Positions 54,401 to 63,493 are shown, numbered from the stretch's first letter. The stretch is 64,000 bases of DNA from Algoriphagus sp. NG3 (GCF_034119865.1 NZ_CP139421.1:5000501-5064500); one strand, 5' to 3'. Numbers and translations: made by a program. The notes: generated by a model not told the origin, from the letters alone.

Positions 54401-54572
54401 TCTGGGTAACCATTCCATAAGTATCGCAGCGGCAGGAGGGATGCTGTCCGGGGTGATTTTGGGATTGATGGTCATTCCGTTGCTGTTTGTCATTTTCCAA
54501 CATATACATGAGCGAATCAGCAGTCAACGTGAACTGCAGCCTGAGGAATCAAAAGAACTTGTAACTCATTAA
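51405..54572 (+). CDS. RND multidrug efflux pump (AcrB/MexB type)
   Basis: This 1055-residue hydrophobic-amphiphilic RND pump opens with MFQKFIDRPVLASVISILLV. The central proton-relay helix reads LVLAIGIVVDDAIVVVEAV with the two acidic residues typical of HAE-1 pumps. QLPAEVVQAGITTSKQ and the C-terminal VMLIGLLAKNSILIVEFA are diagnostic. It exports drugs, dyes or bile-like compounds through the adaptor and channel. The channel gene starts 10 bp after its stop. Confidence 0.94.
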   Translation: MFQKFIDRPVLASVISILLVILGVLGVFKLPLQQFPDIAPPAVQVVALYPGANAETLLRSVAPSLEESINGVEGMSHISSTASNDGSLVIKVYFELGTDPDQAAVNVQNRVSQATSQLPAEVVQAGITTSKQQNSLLMVVSMFSTDPEAYDQTFLANYAQINIIPEIKRIKGVGQSMIFGGNKDYSMRVWLNPSQMAAYNLTPAEVTAAIQDKSLEAAPGKLGESSEVAFEYVVKYKGKLNKPEDYDNIVVRANPDGTVLRLKDVARIEFGAYSYTNFTRVDEKQGVNIAAFQIAGSNSSEIQIAISELMKKAEKDFPEGVGYLILYNTKDSLDQSISQVVTTLIEAFVLVFLVVFLFLQDFRSTLIPAIAVPVAILGTFFFMLLFGFSINLLTLFALVLAIGIVVDDAIVVVEAVHSKMELEHLSPKAATRSAMGEITGAIISITLVMSSVFLPVGFMEGSTGVFYQQFAFTLAIAIIISAINALTLSPALAALFLKDKHHGINGSKKLTFSEKFFIGFNTGFEKLTNNYVGGIRMLIRRRWVGVTALALVTVITVVLIRITPSGFIPSEDQGFIAVSLDLPAGASLERTTEVMKEAEIALRDMDFHSSLNVMSGFNILTEAASPSAGVLFILLKPVKERGEISDINEIMAVVNQEFSKIKGANFFVFTFPTVPGFSNVDGLELVLQDRSGGALQKFSGVSSDFMGKLMGREEIGFAFSSFKSDYPQYNLEVDEVKAAQLQVSVREVLQTLQAYFGSMQASDFNRFGKYYRVMIQAEKSDRVDESSLDGIFVKNSLGEKVPVNTLARLERVYGPETVSRYNLFNSIGINAVAAPGFSSGDALLAVQEVAKEELPNGYALEFTGMTKEEMSSGGQSLIIFILSLLFIYFLLSAQYESYILPLAVIFSIPTGVLGVFVAIGLTGIENNIYVQVALVMLIGLLAKNSILIVEFAVQRRRAGRSLMDAALEGARLRLRPILMTSLAFIAGLIPMMFAKGPSALGNHSISIAAAGGMLSGVILGLMVIPLLFVIFQHIHERISSQRELQPEESKELVTH

Positions 54573-54581
54573 TCTGATAAA

Positions 54582-55988
54582 ATGAAATCTTTAATATATA
54601 AAATAGCGATAATCCTGTCTATAGGATGGCTGGCTGCATGCAAGGCATCTGAAGACATAGGTACGCCTGTGGATGTTTTTCCGGAAACATTCAGGGGCAA
54701 TGAGGCATCGGTGGATTCTACCGATGCCTCAATTCTCTGGAATGAGTTTTTTATTGATCCAAATCTCATTTCATTGATCGAACGGGGACTGGAAAGAAAC
54801 AATAATCTGATGATCGCCAGAAAGAACATCGAAGTAGCGCAGTTGAATTTTAAGCGGGCTAAATGGGGCAATGTCCCTGAATTTGATCTCTTGGTGACGG
54901 CTAATTCCTCCCGTTTTTCAGACAACTCCCTGAATGGAATCAGTACGGATTTATTTCTGGAGCGGAAAAGTCTGGAAGATTACCAGCTTCAGGGTTTGCT
55001 AAGCTGGGAAGCTGATATCTGGGGTAAAATACGCCGGCAAACCCAGACCGCTCTTGCCGAATACCTAGAAACCGGTGAGGCTGCCAAGGCTTTGCAGACG
55101 GGAGTGGTAGCTTCCATAGCCAAAAGCTACTATAATCTGCTCAAACTTGATGCGCAGTTGGAAGTGGCAGAGCAAAACCTAGAACTCAGCAAGCGGACAA
55201 AGGAGATCATTGATCTGCAGTTTGCCTCAGCATTGGTTACTACGCTGGCAAAAGACCAAGCTACTGCGCAGCTGAAGCAGGCAGAGCAGTTGATCCCTTA
55301 TCTGGAAGGGGAAATAGCGGTAGAGGAAAATACGCTCAGCATATTGACCGGAGTCGCTCCTAGCTCAATCGAGCGGGGTGTGTTTCAGGAAAATCTGGCA
55401 AGTGTGATCGGGACGGGGGTTCCTGCTGATCTCCTGAGTGAGCGTCCGGATGTAAAAGCAGCCGAACTGGGGCTGCAGGCAGCCAATGGAAAGGTGGGCG
55501 TGGCCAAAGCGATGATGTATCCTTCTCTCCGAATCACTGCGTCCACCGGACTCAATGCTTTTGAGGCTGTAAATTGGTTTAACTTTCCGGGATCGGTATT
55601 TGGCGTGGTGGGCGGAAGCTTGGCTCAGCCTGTGTTGAACAGGAGAAGGCTGAAAACCAATCTGCAGACGGAGCAAATCCAGCGGGAGCAGCAAATTTAC
55701 ACTTTTCAGGAAACAGTCCTGACTGCCATAAAGGAAGTGTCTGATGCGATGGTGCGGATAGAAAAGACAGCCGAGCGGCAGGATGTAGCTTCTTCACGTG
55801 TGGAGGCCCTGGAGCATGCCGTGGACAATGCCGATCTCCTGTTTGAAAATGGCGTTGCCAATTACCTGGAAGTAATTACAGCACAGGGGAATCTGCTTCA
55901 AAGCCAATTGGATCTGCTGGAAATAAGAAGTGCCAAGCTTTATGCTTCCATTGACCTTTATAGGGCTTTGGGTGGGGGCTGGCACTGA
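54582..55988 (+). CDS. Outer-membrane efflux channel (OprM/TolC type), lipoprotein
   Basis: The product has 468 residues with a lipoprotein signal (IGWLAACK near 20). It has two outer-membrane-factor repeats, with LLSWEADIWGKIRRQTQTAL and LLSERPDVKAAELGLQAANG as the conserved NodT-type motifs. It completes the tripartite pump. A terminator follows directly. Confidence 0.92.
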   Translation: MKSLIYKIAIILSIGWLAACKASEDIGTPVDVFPETFRGNEASVDSTDASILWNEFFIDPNLISLIERGLERNNNLMIARKNIEVAQLNFKRAKWGNVPEFDLLVTANSSRFSDNSLNGISTDLFLERKSLEDYQLQGLLSWEADIWGKIRRQTQTALAEYLETGEAAKALQTGVVASIAKSYYNLLKLDAQLEVAEQNLELSKRTKEIIDLQFASALVTTLAKDQATAQLKQAEQLIPYLEGEIAVEENTLSILTGVAPSSIERGVFQENLASVIGTGVPADLLSERPDVKAAELGLQAANGKVGVAKAMMYPSLRITASTGLNAFEAVNWFNFPGSVFGVVGGSLAQPVLNRRRLKTNLQTEQIQREQQIYTFQETVLTAIKEVSDAMVRIEKTAERQDVASSRVEALEHAVDNADLLFENGVANYLEVITAQGNLLQSQLDLLEIRSAKLYASIDLYRALGGGWH

Positions 55989-56013
55989 TTATAGGAGTCT
56001 AGTATTAGGTTAG

Positions 56014-56062
56014 AAACCCGGTTGGATTGGTGGAGAAAGCCATTCCAACCGGGTTTTTCTTT
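56014..56062 (+). terminator. Rho-independent terminator of the efflux operon
   Basis: AAACCCGGTTGGA (56014-56026) pairs with TCCAACCGGGTTT (56044-56056). TTTCTTT follows. It ends the tripartite efflux operon. Confidence 0.85.
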
Positions 56063-56131
56063 GAAAAGCTCAGATGGTGATCCAGTGTGGGAGAGCTTGT
56101 AAGATTATGGATAGCCGGTTTCATTATTAGC

Positions 56132-57028
56132 CTAGTCTACTTTTTTCAATTTGGCCATTGCCCTGACGGGAAATGTGCCTGCTCCTTTGAATTTTGGAGG
56201 GATGGCGCTGAAGGTAAACCCATCTCCAGGCAGCAGGTTAAGGTTGCAGAGATGCTCCACAATCAGGATTTCAGAACCCAAAAGAATAGAGTGAACGGGT
56301 CTGGTCTTTCCCGCTGTGCAGTCGATGTTGTGGGAATCAATGCCTACCAATTTGACCGAGCAATCTTTTAAATACTGTGCTGCACCTTCCGTGAGGTAAG
56401 GATGATTTTCATAGTATTTTTCCGTATTCCAGTGGGTATCCCAGCCTGTGTGGATCAATACTGCCCGATTTCGGATTTCAAAGTTTTCCAGATGCTTTTC
56501 AGTTATTTCCAAGGTTTGCGTGTGGGGGACACGGATCACCACAGCCTCTAGGTCAGTAAAAGCTTCCAGTCCTATCTCCGAAAGGTCTTTACCATTTTCA
56601 TAGCGATGAAAAGGACAGTCTATATAGGTGCCGGTGTTGGTTACCATTTCTATTTTTCCGATCTGGAAGGTTGTTCCTTCTTCATAGAATTGCCGTGAAT
56701 CCGCTCTGCTCAGGTAGTCGCAGATGATAGGAGCAGGTAGGCCTTTGTAGGTCACCAACCCATCTTCGATGGTATGGCTCAGATCTACCAGCAGATCCTT
56801 CCCTGTGCTTAGATCGATGGGTTTCCGTTTGTGAGGTTCTACCAGAATCTCTTTGTTCAAAATAATAGCCCGGCCCACCATAAGCAGCCTTAGGTCTTCG
56901 ATGATGTAGTCTGCAAGTTCTTTGTCCGAAATATCGTCTCCGGCGATATCCAGTCGAAAATCCTCTCCTTTGATGCTCCCTCCGTTGGTGAAATAGAACT
57001 CAAAATCGAATTTTACTCTTTTGTCCAT
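56132..57028 (-). CDS. Cyclase-family (kynurenine formamidase-like) protein with altered metal site
   Basis: The protein has 298 residues. The first 80 form an extra N-terminal domain (VKFDFEFYFTNGGSIKGEDF). The cyclase domain follows with DLSHTIEDGL and a motif NTGTYIDCPFH at 131-141. In KynB-like enzymes this reads HxGTHxDxPxH. Here N131 and Y135 replace two metal-binding histidines, while D137 and H141 remain. The activity may be changed. A MarR gene is divergent from it and probably controls it. Confidence 0.82.
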   Translation of the reverse strand: MDKRVKFDFEFYFTNGGSIKGEDFRLDIAGDDISDKELADYIIEDLRLLMVGRAIILNKEILVEPHKRKPIDLSTGKDLLVDLSHTIEDGLVTYKGLPAPIICDYLSRADSRQFYEEGTTFQIGKIEMVTNTGTYIDCPFHRYENGKDLSEIGLEAFTDLEAVVIRVPHTQTLEITEKHLENFEIRNRAVLIHTGWDTHWNTEKYYENHPYLTEGAAQYLKDCSVKLVGIDSHNIDCTAGKTRPVHSILLGSEILIVEHLCNLNLLPGDGFTFSAIPPKFKGAGTFPVRAMAKLKKVD

Positions 57029-57107
57029 TTATGTTTAGTAAAGCTTTTCAAATTCTTTTTTTGACATAGTAGCACCAATATTATCCAAAAAAATCAAAGC
57101 AATAAGC

Positions 57108-57119
57108 GTAACTGGTTAC
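57108..57119. promoter_or_regulatory. MarR operator copy 1
   Basis: GTAACTGGTTAC is a 12-bp dyad (one central mismatch) in the space between the divergent cyclase and MarR genes. Confidence 0.6.
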
Positions 57120-57138
57120 TATTTGTATATATAGTTGC

Positions 57139-57150
57139 GTAACTAGTTAC
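57139..57150. promoter_or_regulatory. MarR operator copy 2
   Basis: GTAACTAGTTAC is a perfect 12-bp palindrome 31 bp from the first dyad, about three helical turns, and 6 bp before the MarR ATG. Confidence 0.65.
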
Positions 57151-57156
57151 ATAAAT

Positions 57157-57636
57157 ATGGGTGATTTCTTACTTCAGCTTAAAATGGAGGGACTTACAAG
57201 CAGGCTTAAAAGGCTTAGTGATGCCTTGCTGTATAGCACCCGGGATCTTTACAAAAACGAAGGATTGGACATCGAGCCAAACTGGAATCTGATTTTCCGG
57301 ATGCTTCAGGAAGATGAAAAACTGACTATTACAGAGATTTCTGCCAGACTGCAATTCTCCCATCCGGCGGTAGTCAAGATTGTAAACAAGATGAAGGAAA
57401 ATGGCTATGTGGAGGCTGACGGGGACAAGGATGACAAAAGGAAGCAAATCCTAAAGCTCACGACATATGCTAAACAACGGATTGCCCGACTTGAACCCTA
57501 CTGGGAAGCCGGCACTGAGGTGACGGCAGAGCTGCTGGCCAACAGTCCAAATTTTATGAACGAATTACAGGAAATAGAAAACCTTCTTAATCAAAGAAGC
57601 TACAAGGAGAGAGCTTTGGAAAAATTGAATCCATGA
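57157..57636 (+). CDS. MarR-family regulator
   Basis: This 159-residue protein has a winged HTH (LTITEISARLQFSHPAVVKI, then VNKMKENGYVEADGDKDDKR, the wing). It is divergent from the cyclase-family gene, and two GTAAC dyads lie between, so it probably represses itself and the cyclase gene. The inducer is unknown. Confidence 0.9.
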   Translation: MGDFLLQLKMEGLTSRLKRLSDALLYSTRDLYKNEGLDIEPNWNLIFRMLQEDEKLTITEISARLQFSHPAVVKIVNKMKENGYVEADGDKDDKRKQILKLTTYAKQRIARLEPYWEAGTEVTAELLANSPNFMNELQEIENLLNQRSYKERALEKLNP

Positions 57637-57725
57637 AATCGAGCCTCCCTATCGGACAGACAGGCATGATCCCGTATCCTTCGTCATGGGATAGGTTATG
57701 ACTATTGAAAAACAATTATAATCAG

Positions 57726-57950
57726 ATGAAAATACTGATAGAAACTATAGGTTATCTTGCTATAGCAGCAGGTTTTTTCGCTGCTACCAAAAAGGATATG
57801 AGTCGCTTTCGGGTTTGGCATTTGATCTCAAACCTTTTTTATGTGGTGTATGGAGTGTTCTTGGATTCTATTCCGCTGATCATTGCAGGTACCAGTTTTT
57901 GCATTATCCACTGCTATCATCTGAGAAAAATGAGGAAGAAAATCATCTGA
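57726..57950 (+). CDS. YgjV-like small membrane protein
   Basis: The product has 74 residues from the ATG at 57726; the frame could open earlier with TTG at 57705. Two to three hydrophobic stretches are present (ILIETIGYLAIAAGFFAA, LISNLFYVVYGVFLD, IPLIIAGTSFCIIH). The pattern FRVWHLISNLFYVVYG fits the YgjV family of inner-membrane proteins, whose function is unknown. Confidence 0.7.
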   Translation: MKILIETIGYLAIAAGFFAATKKDMSRFRVWHLISNLFYVVYGVFLDSIPLIIAGTSFCIIHCYHLRKMRKKII

Positions 57951-58173
57951 CGTTAGTCTTAGGGTTGCGTTAAAGCAGCTAAATTTTATTACCTGGTAAG
58001 GTTTTAAAACTTGGACTTTTAATCCCAATAGTGAATGGATTAAATAAAAATAGCCGTGAGTGGAGACACTTACGGCTGCAGATGCAAGAGCGAATATCGT
58101 CCTGCTTCTTCAGAAGTTGGACAACGATGTCCTTTTCGCTTTCTTCGTGTTCTAGGTGGTCAGTAAAATACTC

Positions 58174-58217
58174 ACAAAAAAAGCCATCCCGATTTCTCAA
58201 GATGGCTTTTCGTTTTT
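58174..58217. terminator. Bidirectional terminator at the galM 3' end
   Basis: AAAGCCATC (58180-58188) pairs with GATGGCTTT (58201-58209), with a T-rich run on the plus side (TCGTTTTTTATTT) and an A-run on the other. It sits between the YgjV-like gene and the convergent aldose epimerase gene. Confidence 0.65.
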
Positions 58218-59365
58218 TATTTCGTCCCAAACTTATAAATACAAGTCTGTTCGTATTTCTCGTCCGGTTTCAGCACCGTAGAAGGGAAATTAGGCTGATT
58301 AGGGGAATCAGGATAATGCTGGGTTTCCAGGCAAAATGCCGATCTCAGTTCATAGACTTTTTCTCCTTTTCCTTTGATAGTTCCATCCAGAAAATTCCCA
58401 CTATAAAACTGGATCGCCGGCTCAGTTGTCCACACCTCCATTTCGATTCCCGTCTGTGGAGAAGAAATCACTGCGGCTTGGGTCAGTTCGCTTCCTGACT
58501 TGTCCAGCACCCAGTTGTGGTCATATCCACCACCGAATTTCAACTGCTCGTTTTCCTGATCAATACGTTCTCCGATCTGGGTAGCCGAAGTAAAATCAAA
58601 CGGTGTTCCTTTCACTGTAGCCACTTCTCCGGTAGGAATGAGGACATCATTTACTGGGGTATACTTGCTGGCATTCAGCTGAAGGGTGTGATCCAGTACA
58701 TTCCCATTTCCGGCACCACTTAGATTGAAGAAGGAATGGTGGGTCAAGTTTACCGGAGTAGCTTTATCAGTTTCAGCTTCATAGGTCACTTTAAATTCAT
58801 TGTCATCTGTAAGCGAGTAAATCATTTTTACTTTTAGTTCACCCGGAAAACCTTCCTCTCCCTCAGGCGAGGTGTAGCTGAAAACCAGCGAATTATCCCC
58901 CGACTTTTCTACCTCCCAAATCACATAGTCCATCCCTCCTGGGCCTCCATGTAGCGTCTGCCCGTTGTTGTTTTGCGGTAAGGTATATTCTTCTCCATCC
59001 AAGGTGAATTTACCGTTGGCAATCCTGTTTCCATATCTTCCTATAGCTGCACCGAAATACTTTTCGCTGCTTTTCAGATACTCATCTAAGGTTTCAAATC
59101 CAAGGACTACATCCACCGGATTACCGTCTTTGTCTGGGACCCACAGGTGGGTAACTCTTGCACCGAAATTGGTGACTTTCATTTTGATGCCATTGGCATT
59201 TTTGATCTCGTATGTTTCCACGTTTTTATCTTGATAGGTTGTGCCAAAGACCTGCTCTTGCGCAGGTTCTTCAACTTTGGTTTCTTGTTTAGGTTTGTTC
59301 TCGCAACTGTAAAGTAAAACTCCCAGCGCTGCTGCGCCAAGAATTTTGTTAAAATGATTATTCAT
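58217..59365 (-). CDS. galM: Aldose 1-epimerase (mutarotase), lipoprotein
   Basis: This 382-residue protein has a lipoprotein signal (GVLLYSCE near 21). Galactose mutarotase features are IGRYGNRIANGKFTLDG, LHGGPGGMDY, LTHHSFFNLSG and AIQFYSGNFLDG. It interconverts alpha and beta anomers of galactose or related aldoses, here probably in the periplasm. It starts 5 bp after the GH2 gene's stop, so the two are co-transcribed. The gene symbol rests on family identity only. Confidence 0.9.
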   Translation of the reverse strand: MNNHFNKILGAAALGVLLYSCENKPKQETKVEEPAQEQVFGTTYQDKNVETYEIKNANGIKMKVTNFGARVTHLWVPDKDGNPVDVVLGFETLDEYLKSSEKYFGAAIGRYGNRIANGKFTLDGEEYTLPQNNNGQTLHGGPGGMDYVIWEVEKSGDNSLVFSYTSPEGEEGFPGELKVKMIYSLTDDNEFKVTYEAETDKATPVNLTHHSFFNLSGAGNGNVLDHTLQLNASKYTPVNDVLIPTGEVATVKGTPFDFTSATQIGERIDQENEQLKFGGGYDHNWVLDKSGSELTQAAVISSPQTGIEMEVWTTEPAIQFYSGNFLDGTIKGKGEKVYELRSAFCLETQHYPDSPNQPNFPSTVLKPDEKYEQTCIYKFGTK

Positions 59366-59370
59366 AGCGC

Positions 59371-61215
59371 TTATTTTTTGTAAAGAGGGGAATGTATGCT
59401 CTTCATTTTGGAGACATCAAATTTGATGACTTTTCTGTCATAGGTCATCAGCCCGTTTGTCTCCACTTCCACATCTGTGGTCTGGGTATAGACTGCCGCC
59501 GAAAGGCCGGCTTCCACCAATTCGCCAAGTCTTTTTATGAGACCTTCGTATCGGTCAAACAGCTCATCCTGGTTCTTAAAGCTTTGATAGCCCCAGTTGT
59601 CTTTCTGTTGCCATACGTGACCATCCACAGGAAGCCCTAATCCGCCAAATTCGCCTAAAACAAGAATGTTGTCCTTGCCATAGATTTTTGGATCAGGCAT
59701 TTTGGCATCAGGATAATTGTGTAAATCGATGATATCACCCGCGATTTTGGTGCCCTCCATTTCGAAGTTTCCTCCGCTTGCACTGTTCACAAGCCTAGAA
59801 GGATCATGCTCCTTGGTCCATTCGGAAATTTCTTTGGTTTTGAACTGACCCCATGCTTCATTGAAAGGGACCCAAACTACGATCGAAGGGAAATTATAAA
59901 AATCATCCATGATCTCTTTCCATTCTTCCCGGAAAATCGCTTCCGATTCAGGTGTTCTATCGCGGTCTGTCTGCTCACCGAGGACGGCTAGTTTCATCTC
60001 CCAGCCATTGCCCATATCCCCGCTCGGCATATCCTGCCACACGAGTAAGCCCATCTTGTCACAGGCATGATACCAGGTGGCTGGCTCTACTTTCACGTGT
60101 TTCCTGATCATATTGAAGCCCATGTCCTGGGTCTTTTGAATGTCAAATACCATAGCTTCATGGCTGGGCGCAGTATAGAGACCGTCAGGCCACCAGCCTT
60201 GATCTAACGGGCCATATTGAAATAAAAACTTACCATTTAACATCATTCGCTGGATACCTTTCTCATCCGGCGCCATGCTGATTTCCCTCAATGCAGCATA
60301 ACTTCCGACTGCATCCAGCACTTTTTTGCCATCTACCAATTCTACTTTCAAATCATAAAGCACCGGATTTCTAGGTTCCCATAGCTGGGCATCTGCTATG
60401 GACAATTTAGCCGTCTCGGAAGGTTTTACCGTCTGCTCAGCCAGCATTGATCCGTCTTTCCATGCGGTTACTTTCACTTGCTGACCTTGGGATGCTCCAG
60501 TCACTTCAGGTGTGACCAATATCTGCTGATTTTGGATGTCTGATGCATTTCTCAGGCTGGAAATATATGCAGCTGGCACCGTTTCGAGCCAAACCGTCTG
60601 CCAGATGCCAGTTACTGGCGTGTACCAAATGGCATGTGGATTCTTGATCTGCTTGCCCCGGGGTTGAGGGCCGTCGTCACTTGGATCCCACACCCGAACC
60701 TGCAGATTCTGAGTTTTTCCAGATTTGAGGTGTTGGGTAATGTCGAACTCAAAAGGGTCATATCCCCCTTGGTGTTTTCCTACACTTTGCCCGTTGACAA
60801 AAACCTCCGTTTCCCAGTCTGAGGCACCAAAATGCAAGAGCACTTTATCTTTACTGGATTTTTTTGGAGTGGAAAAAGTAGTATTGTACCAAAGTTCGTT
60901 ACCCCTTCCAACTTCCTTGCCTACCCCTGAAAGGGCAGATTCAACCGCGAAAGGCACTAAAATTTCTCCATCATAGCTAGTTGGTATTGCCTGCCCTTTT
61001 GGCTTGATGGCATAGTCCCATAGCCCGTTTAAATTTACCCAATTCTCCCGGGTCATCTGAGGGCGTGGATATTCCTGGTGGACATTTTCAGGGGTAACCT
61101 GAGTGGCCCACTCAGTCATGATTTTGCCTTCTACTGGTTTGTAAGGGGTGGTTTGTGCTGTTGCGATCTGCTGTGCAAAAAGCAGACAGGCGCCAAAAAT
61201 CAGTGTTTTTTTCAT
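59371..61215 (-). CDS. GH2 family glycoside hydrolase, secreted
   Basis: The protein has 614 residues and a signal peptide (AQQIATAQ). The GH2 order is sugar-binding domain (WETEVFVNGQSVGKHQGGYD), immunoglobulin-like domain, then TIM barrel with the acid/base in WVPFNEAWGQF and the nucleophile in VLGEFGGLGLP. At 614 residues it is a short GH2 of the beta-galactosidase/glucuronidase-like type. It is in an operon with galM, with a GH43 gene upstream. Confidence 0.88.
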   Translation of the reverse strand: MKKTLIFGACLLFAQQIATAQTTPYKPVEGKIMTEWATQVTPENVHQEYPRPQMTRENWVNLNGLWDYAIKPKGQAIPTSYDGEILVPFAVESALSGVGKEVGRGNELWYNTTFSTPKKSSKDKVLLHFGASDWETEVFVNGQSVGKHQGGYDPFEFDITQHLKSGKTQNLQVRVWDPSDDGPQPRGKQIKNPHAIWYTPVTGIWQTVWLETVPAAYISSLRNASDIQNQQILVTPEVTGASQGQQVKVTAWKDGSMLAEQTVKPSETAKLSIADAQLWEPRNPVLYDLKVELVDGKKVLDAVGSYAALREISMAPDEKGIQRMMLNGKFLFQYGPLDQGWWPDGLYTAPSHEAMVFDIQKTQDMGFNMIRKHVKVEPATWYHACDKMGLLVWQDMPSGDMGNGWEMKLAVLGEQTDRDRTPESEAIFREEWKEIMDDFYNFPSIVVWVPFNEAWGQFKTKEISEWTKEHDPSRLVNSASGGNFEMEGTKIAGDIIDLHNYPDAKMPDPKIYGKDNILVLGEFGGLGLPVDGHVWQQKDNWGYQSFKNQDELFDRYEGLIKRLGELVEAGLSAAVYTQTTDVEVETNGLMTYDRKVIKFDVSKMKSIHSPLYKK

Positions 61216-61342
61216 ATTTAAAGGTTTATGGTTTAGAGATTATCTGTGCTATTGTTCTGCAATTCTTTCTAAAATAATATAGCTCAATTCGACACTCAGA
61301 GTGTCCCGAATCTTGATACTTACTTCTAAATACTTGATACTA

Positions 61343-62887
61343 TCAATAAATCCTCACTTCCTTGAAATGGGCATAAGAATCTGTCGCTCCTTTGGCAACC
61401 AAACCAAGGCGGAAGCCCATTCCCCATGGGACTAAATGCTTTACATCCTGCTCCTCACCAACTTGGATAGTTTGGCCGTCTATCAAGGCTGATGTAGTCA
61501 TTTTATAACCCTCCTTCATGCTTAAAATCAACTTGACTTCTTTGCCTGTTGGTATGGTTTCAGTGGCTATTTCCCTGGTCTGTTGATTGATAGTTTCCCA
61601 AAGTATCAGTTGATTTCCTTTCACTGAAATGCCCATCCCTGCAGGTGGAGCCCCGAAACCGTTATTTGCTCCACCAATTACGGCCAATCCAGCTGCTGCA
61701 ATACCATCAGGGGCCACGGTGGCTTCGTAGTGATAATCCAAAGATTTTGTGCCTTGCACCAATAATGTTCCCAAGTTCTCATTTTCCTCAGAAGCTTGGA
61801 GTTTAAGCCCTTTTTTTCCTGTTTCGTATTGTATATCCTGCGTTACCCTCCATTGCCACACCGGATCCAACCGTCTTTTGAAATTGTCCGTGAATTCCAA
61901 GGAGGCTTTGCTTCTCTCGTAACCTGCATTATTTGCCAAAACAGGCCAGTTATTGTCTGTCCACTCGATTTTCTCCAACACTCCCTGACGGCCTACATAC
62001 ACCGATCCTTCTGTATTATATGCATGGTAAAGCATCCAAAAATCCCCGTCTTTCTCTACGACAGTTCCATGGCCGGCACATTTCCAGTTGTCATTATCTT
62101 TCAATACCGGGTTCATTTCGTATTTTTCCCAAGGGCCTAAAAGCGATTTGCTTCGGGCAACTCCGGTAACATAATCACAGGTGATCTCACAGCATCCACG
62201 TGCAGAATAAGTGGCATAGAAGTATCCGTTTTTCTGAAAAATTGCCACCCCTTCTACAAGTCCGCCTTCCCAAGGCTGGTCATTGCGGAATAGTTCATGC
62301 ATCTCACCGATTAATTCTGTCCTCTCATTGTTGACTTCCTGCGCCCAGATGGGAGTTTTCTGACCCTTGCTATTTCCATCCTCTTTCCACAGCACATAGA
62401 TTTTGCCGTTTTCGTCGCGTGCTTCAAAAGCGTCAATGGAGCCAAATTCCTGAGCAACTAATGGGCCATGGTCGGTAAACTTACTTTCAGGAGAATCCGC
62501 ACTTGCCACAGCTACACTGAGTCTGTTACTTTCCTTATCTCTCGCGGTATAGTAGGCGTAGATTTTTCCTTGCTCCTCATCGAAGGAAAGCTCCGGTGCC
62601 CAAAAATTGTTCTTGGCCCATTCTGGAGCTCCATCTGGGAAAATGTAATTCACCAACTCCCAGTTGATCAAATCAGTCGATTTGAAAATCGGGAAAAGTG
62701 GAGCCCATTCATTGGAAGTAGCGGAAGCATAGTAATAATTTCCGATTTTGATCACCGTTGGGTCTGGACGGTCTCCAGCTAAAACCGGATTGTCAAAACC
62801 TCGGTTCTGGGCAAAAGATATCTGTGTTACCACAGTTAGCAGTAGTAGTAGAATCCCAGCTCTCAGGGGTGTCATTGAGGTATTCAT
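61343..62887 (-). CDS. GH43 family glycoside hydrolase, secreted
   Basis: The product has 514 residues with a signal peptide (TQISFAQN). The five-bladed propeller has the GH43 acids: Asp in GDRPDPTVIKI, Asp in GSIDAFEARD and Glu in LVEGVAIFQKNG. The C-terminal 180 residues form a beta-sandwich of the kind seen after GH43 propellers. Likely activity is arabinofuranosidase or xylosidase on plant or algal polysaccharide. The GH2 and galM genes lie 127 bp downstream on the same strand. Confidence 0.88.
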   Translation of the reverse strand: MNTSMTPLRAGILLLLLTVVTQISFAQNRGFDNPVLAGDRPDPTVIKIGNYYYASATSNEWAPLFPIFKSTDLINWELVNYIFPDGAPEWAKNNFWAPELSFDEEQGKIYAYYTARDKESNRLSVAVASADSPESKFTDHGPLVAQEFGSIDAFEARDENGKIYVLWKEDGNSKGQKTPIWAQEVNNERTELIGEMHELFRNDQPWEGGLVEGVAIFQKNGYFYATYSARGCCEITCDYVTGVARSKSLLGPWEKYEMNPVLKDNDNWKCAGHGTVVEKDGDFWMLYHAYNTEGSVYVGRQGVLEKIEWTDNNWPVLANNAGYERSKASLEFTDNFKRRLDPVWQWRVTQDIQYETGKKGLKLQASEENENLGTLLVQGTKSLDYHYEATVAPDGIAAAGLAVIGGANNGFGAPPAGMGISVKGNQLILWETINQQTREIATETIPTGKEVKLILSMKEGYKMTTSALIDGQTIQVGEEQDVKHLVPWGMGFRLGLVAKGATDSYAHFKEVRIY

Positions 62888-63493
62888 ATAATTAGGTTAT
62901 TTGTCGGTTAAGTCAGGAGGACTTTGTGGGTTTACTTATTATACTCTGAGTTTGATTTTAAATTACCAATTCTACAAATTTGACATCTCAAATCCTCCCA
63001 CGTTCATCGGATTTCCGGAGCTTTTTCTATCTCAAGTTTAAATAATAGTTTAGTTATTTGGAACCCTATTATTCTGAAGAGATTGATGCTCCTTTAGCCT
63101 CCAAAAGAAAACGCTAAGAAGAGATGTCTTAACAAAGGTAGTAGTAAGACTAAAATGACAATCCAAATAGGTGAAAAGTCAGATTATTTGAAGGATTTGT
63201 TCCAGTGCTTTAGTGTCTGGTCAGCTGCCTTACGATCGGGAGATTTCCTTATTTCCAAACTTGCTTAATCCGGCTAGGAAGAATTTCCCTAAAAATGTCC
63301 AACAAACGGTAAGATGCATCTGAACAATGCGAAGTCACTATTAATCAGTACGCATATTCTTGTGAGTATTAGGAGCAAGTCATGATATGCTAATTTTTTA
63401 ACACTAAAAATCCGGTCATGATTTCATGACCGGATTAGTATATTCATTCTATGTTTCCCCTGTGATTGGGCAAGCAAAGCTGTTCCAGCTCAT
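62888..63493. other. Intergenic region with a terminator-type hairpin
   Basis: No gene is recognised in these 606 bp. A 37-codon plus frame at 63155 has no family features and is probably chance. The strong dyad at 63409-63436 is described separately. Confidence 0.45.
63402..63436 (-). terminator. Strong hairpin and T-run downstream of a small minus-strand frame
   Basis: AATCCGGTCATGA (63409-63421) pairs perfectly with TCATGACCGGATT (63424-63436). On the minus strand it is followed by TTTTTAG. It would end the transcript of the small frame at 63613-63494. Confidence 0.75.

Noticed and set aside
57979..58230. 83-codon minus frame near the galM stop
   Set aside because: It overlaps the terminator and the end of galM in another frame and shows no protein-like pattern.
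63155..63268. 37-codon plus frame MTIQIGEKSDYLKDLFQC...
   Set aside because: No similarity pattern, no promoter box, and it lies in an otherwise unstructured intergenic stretch.
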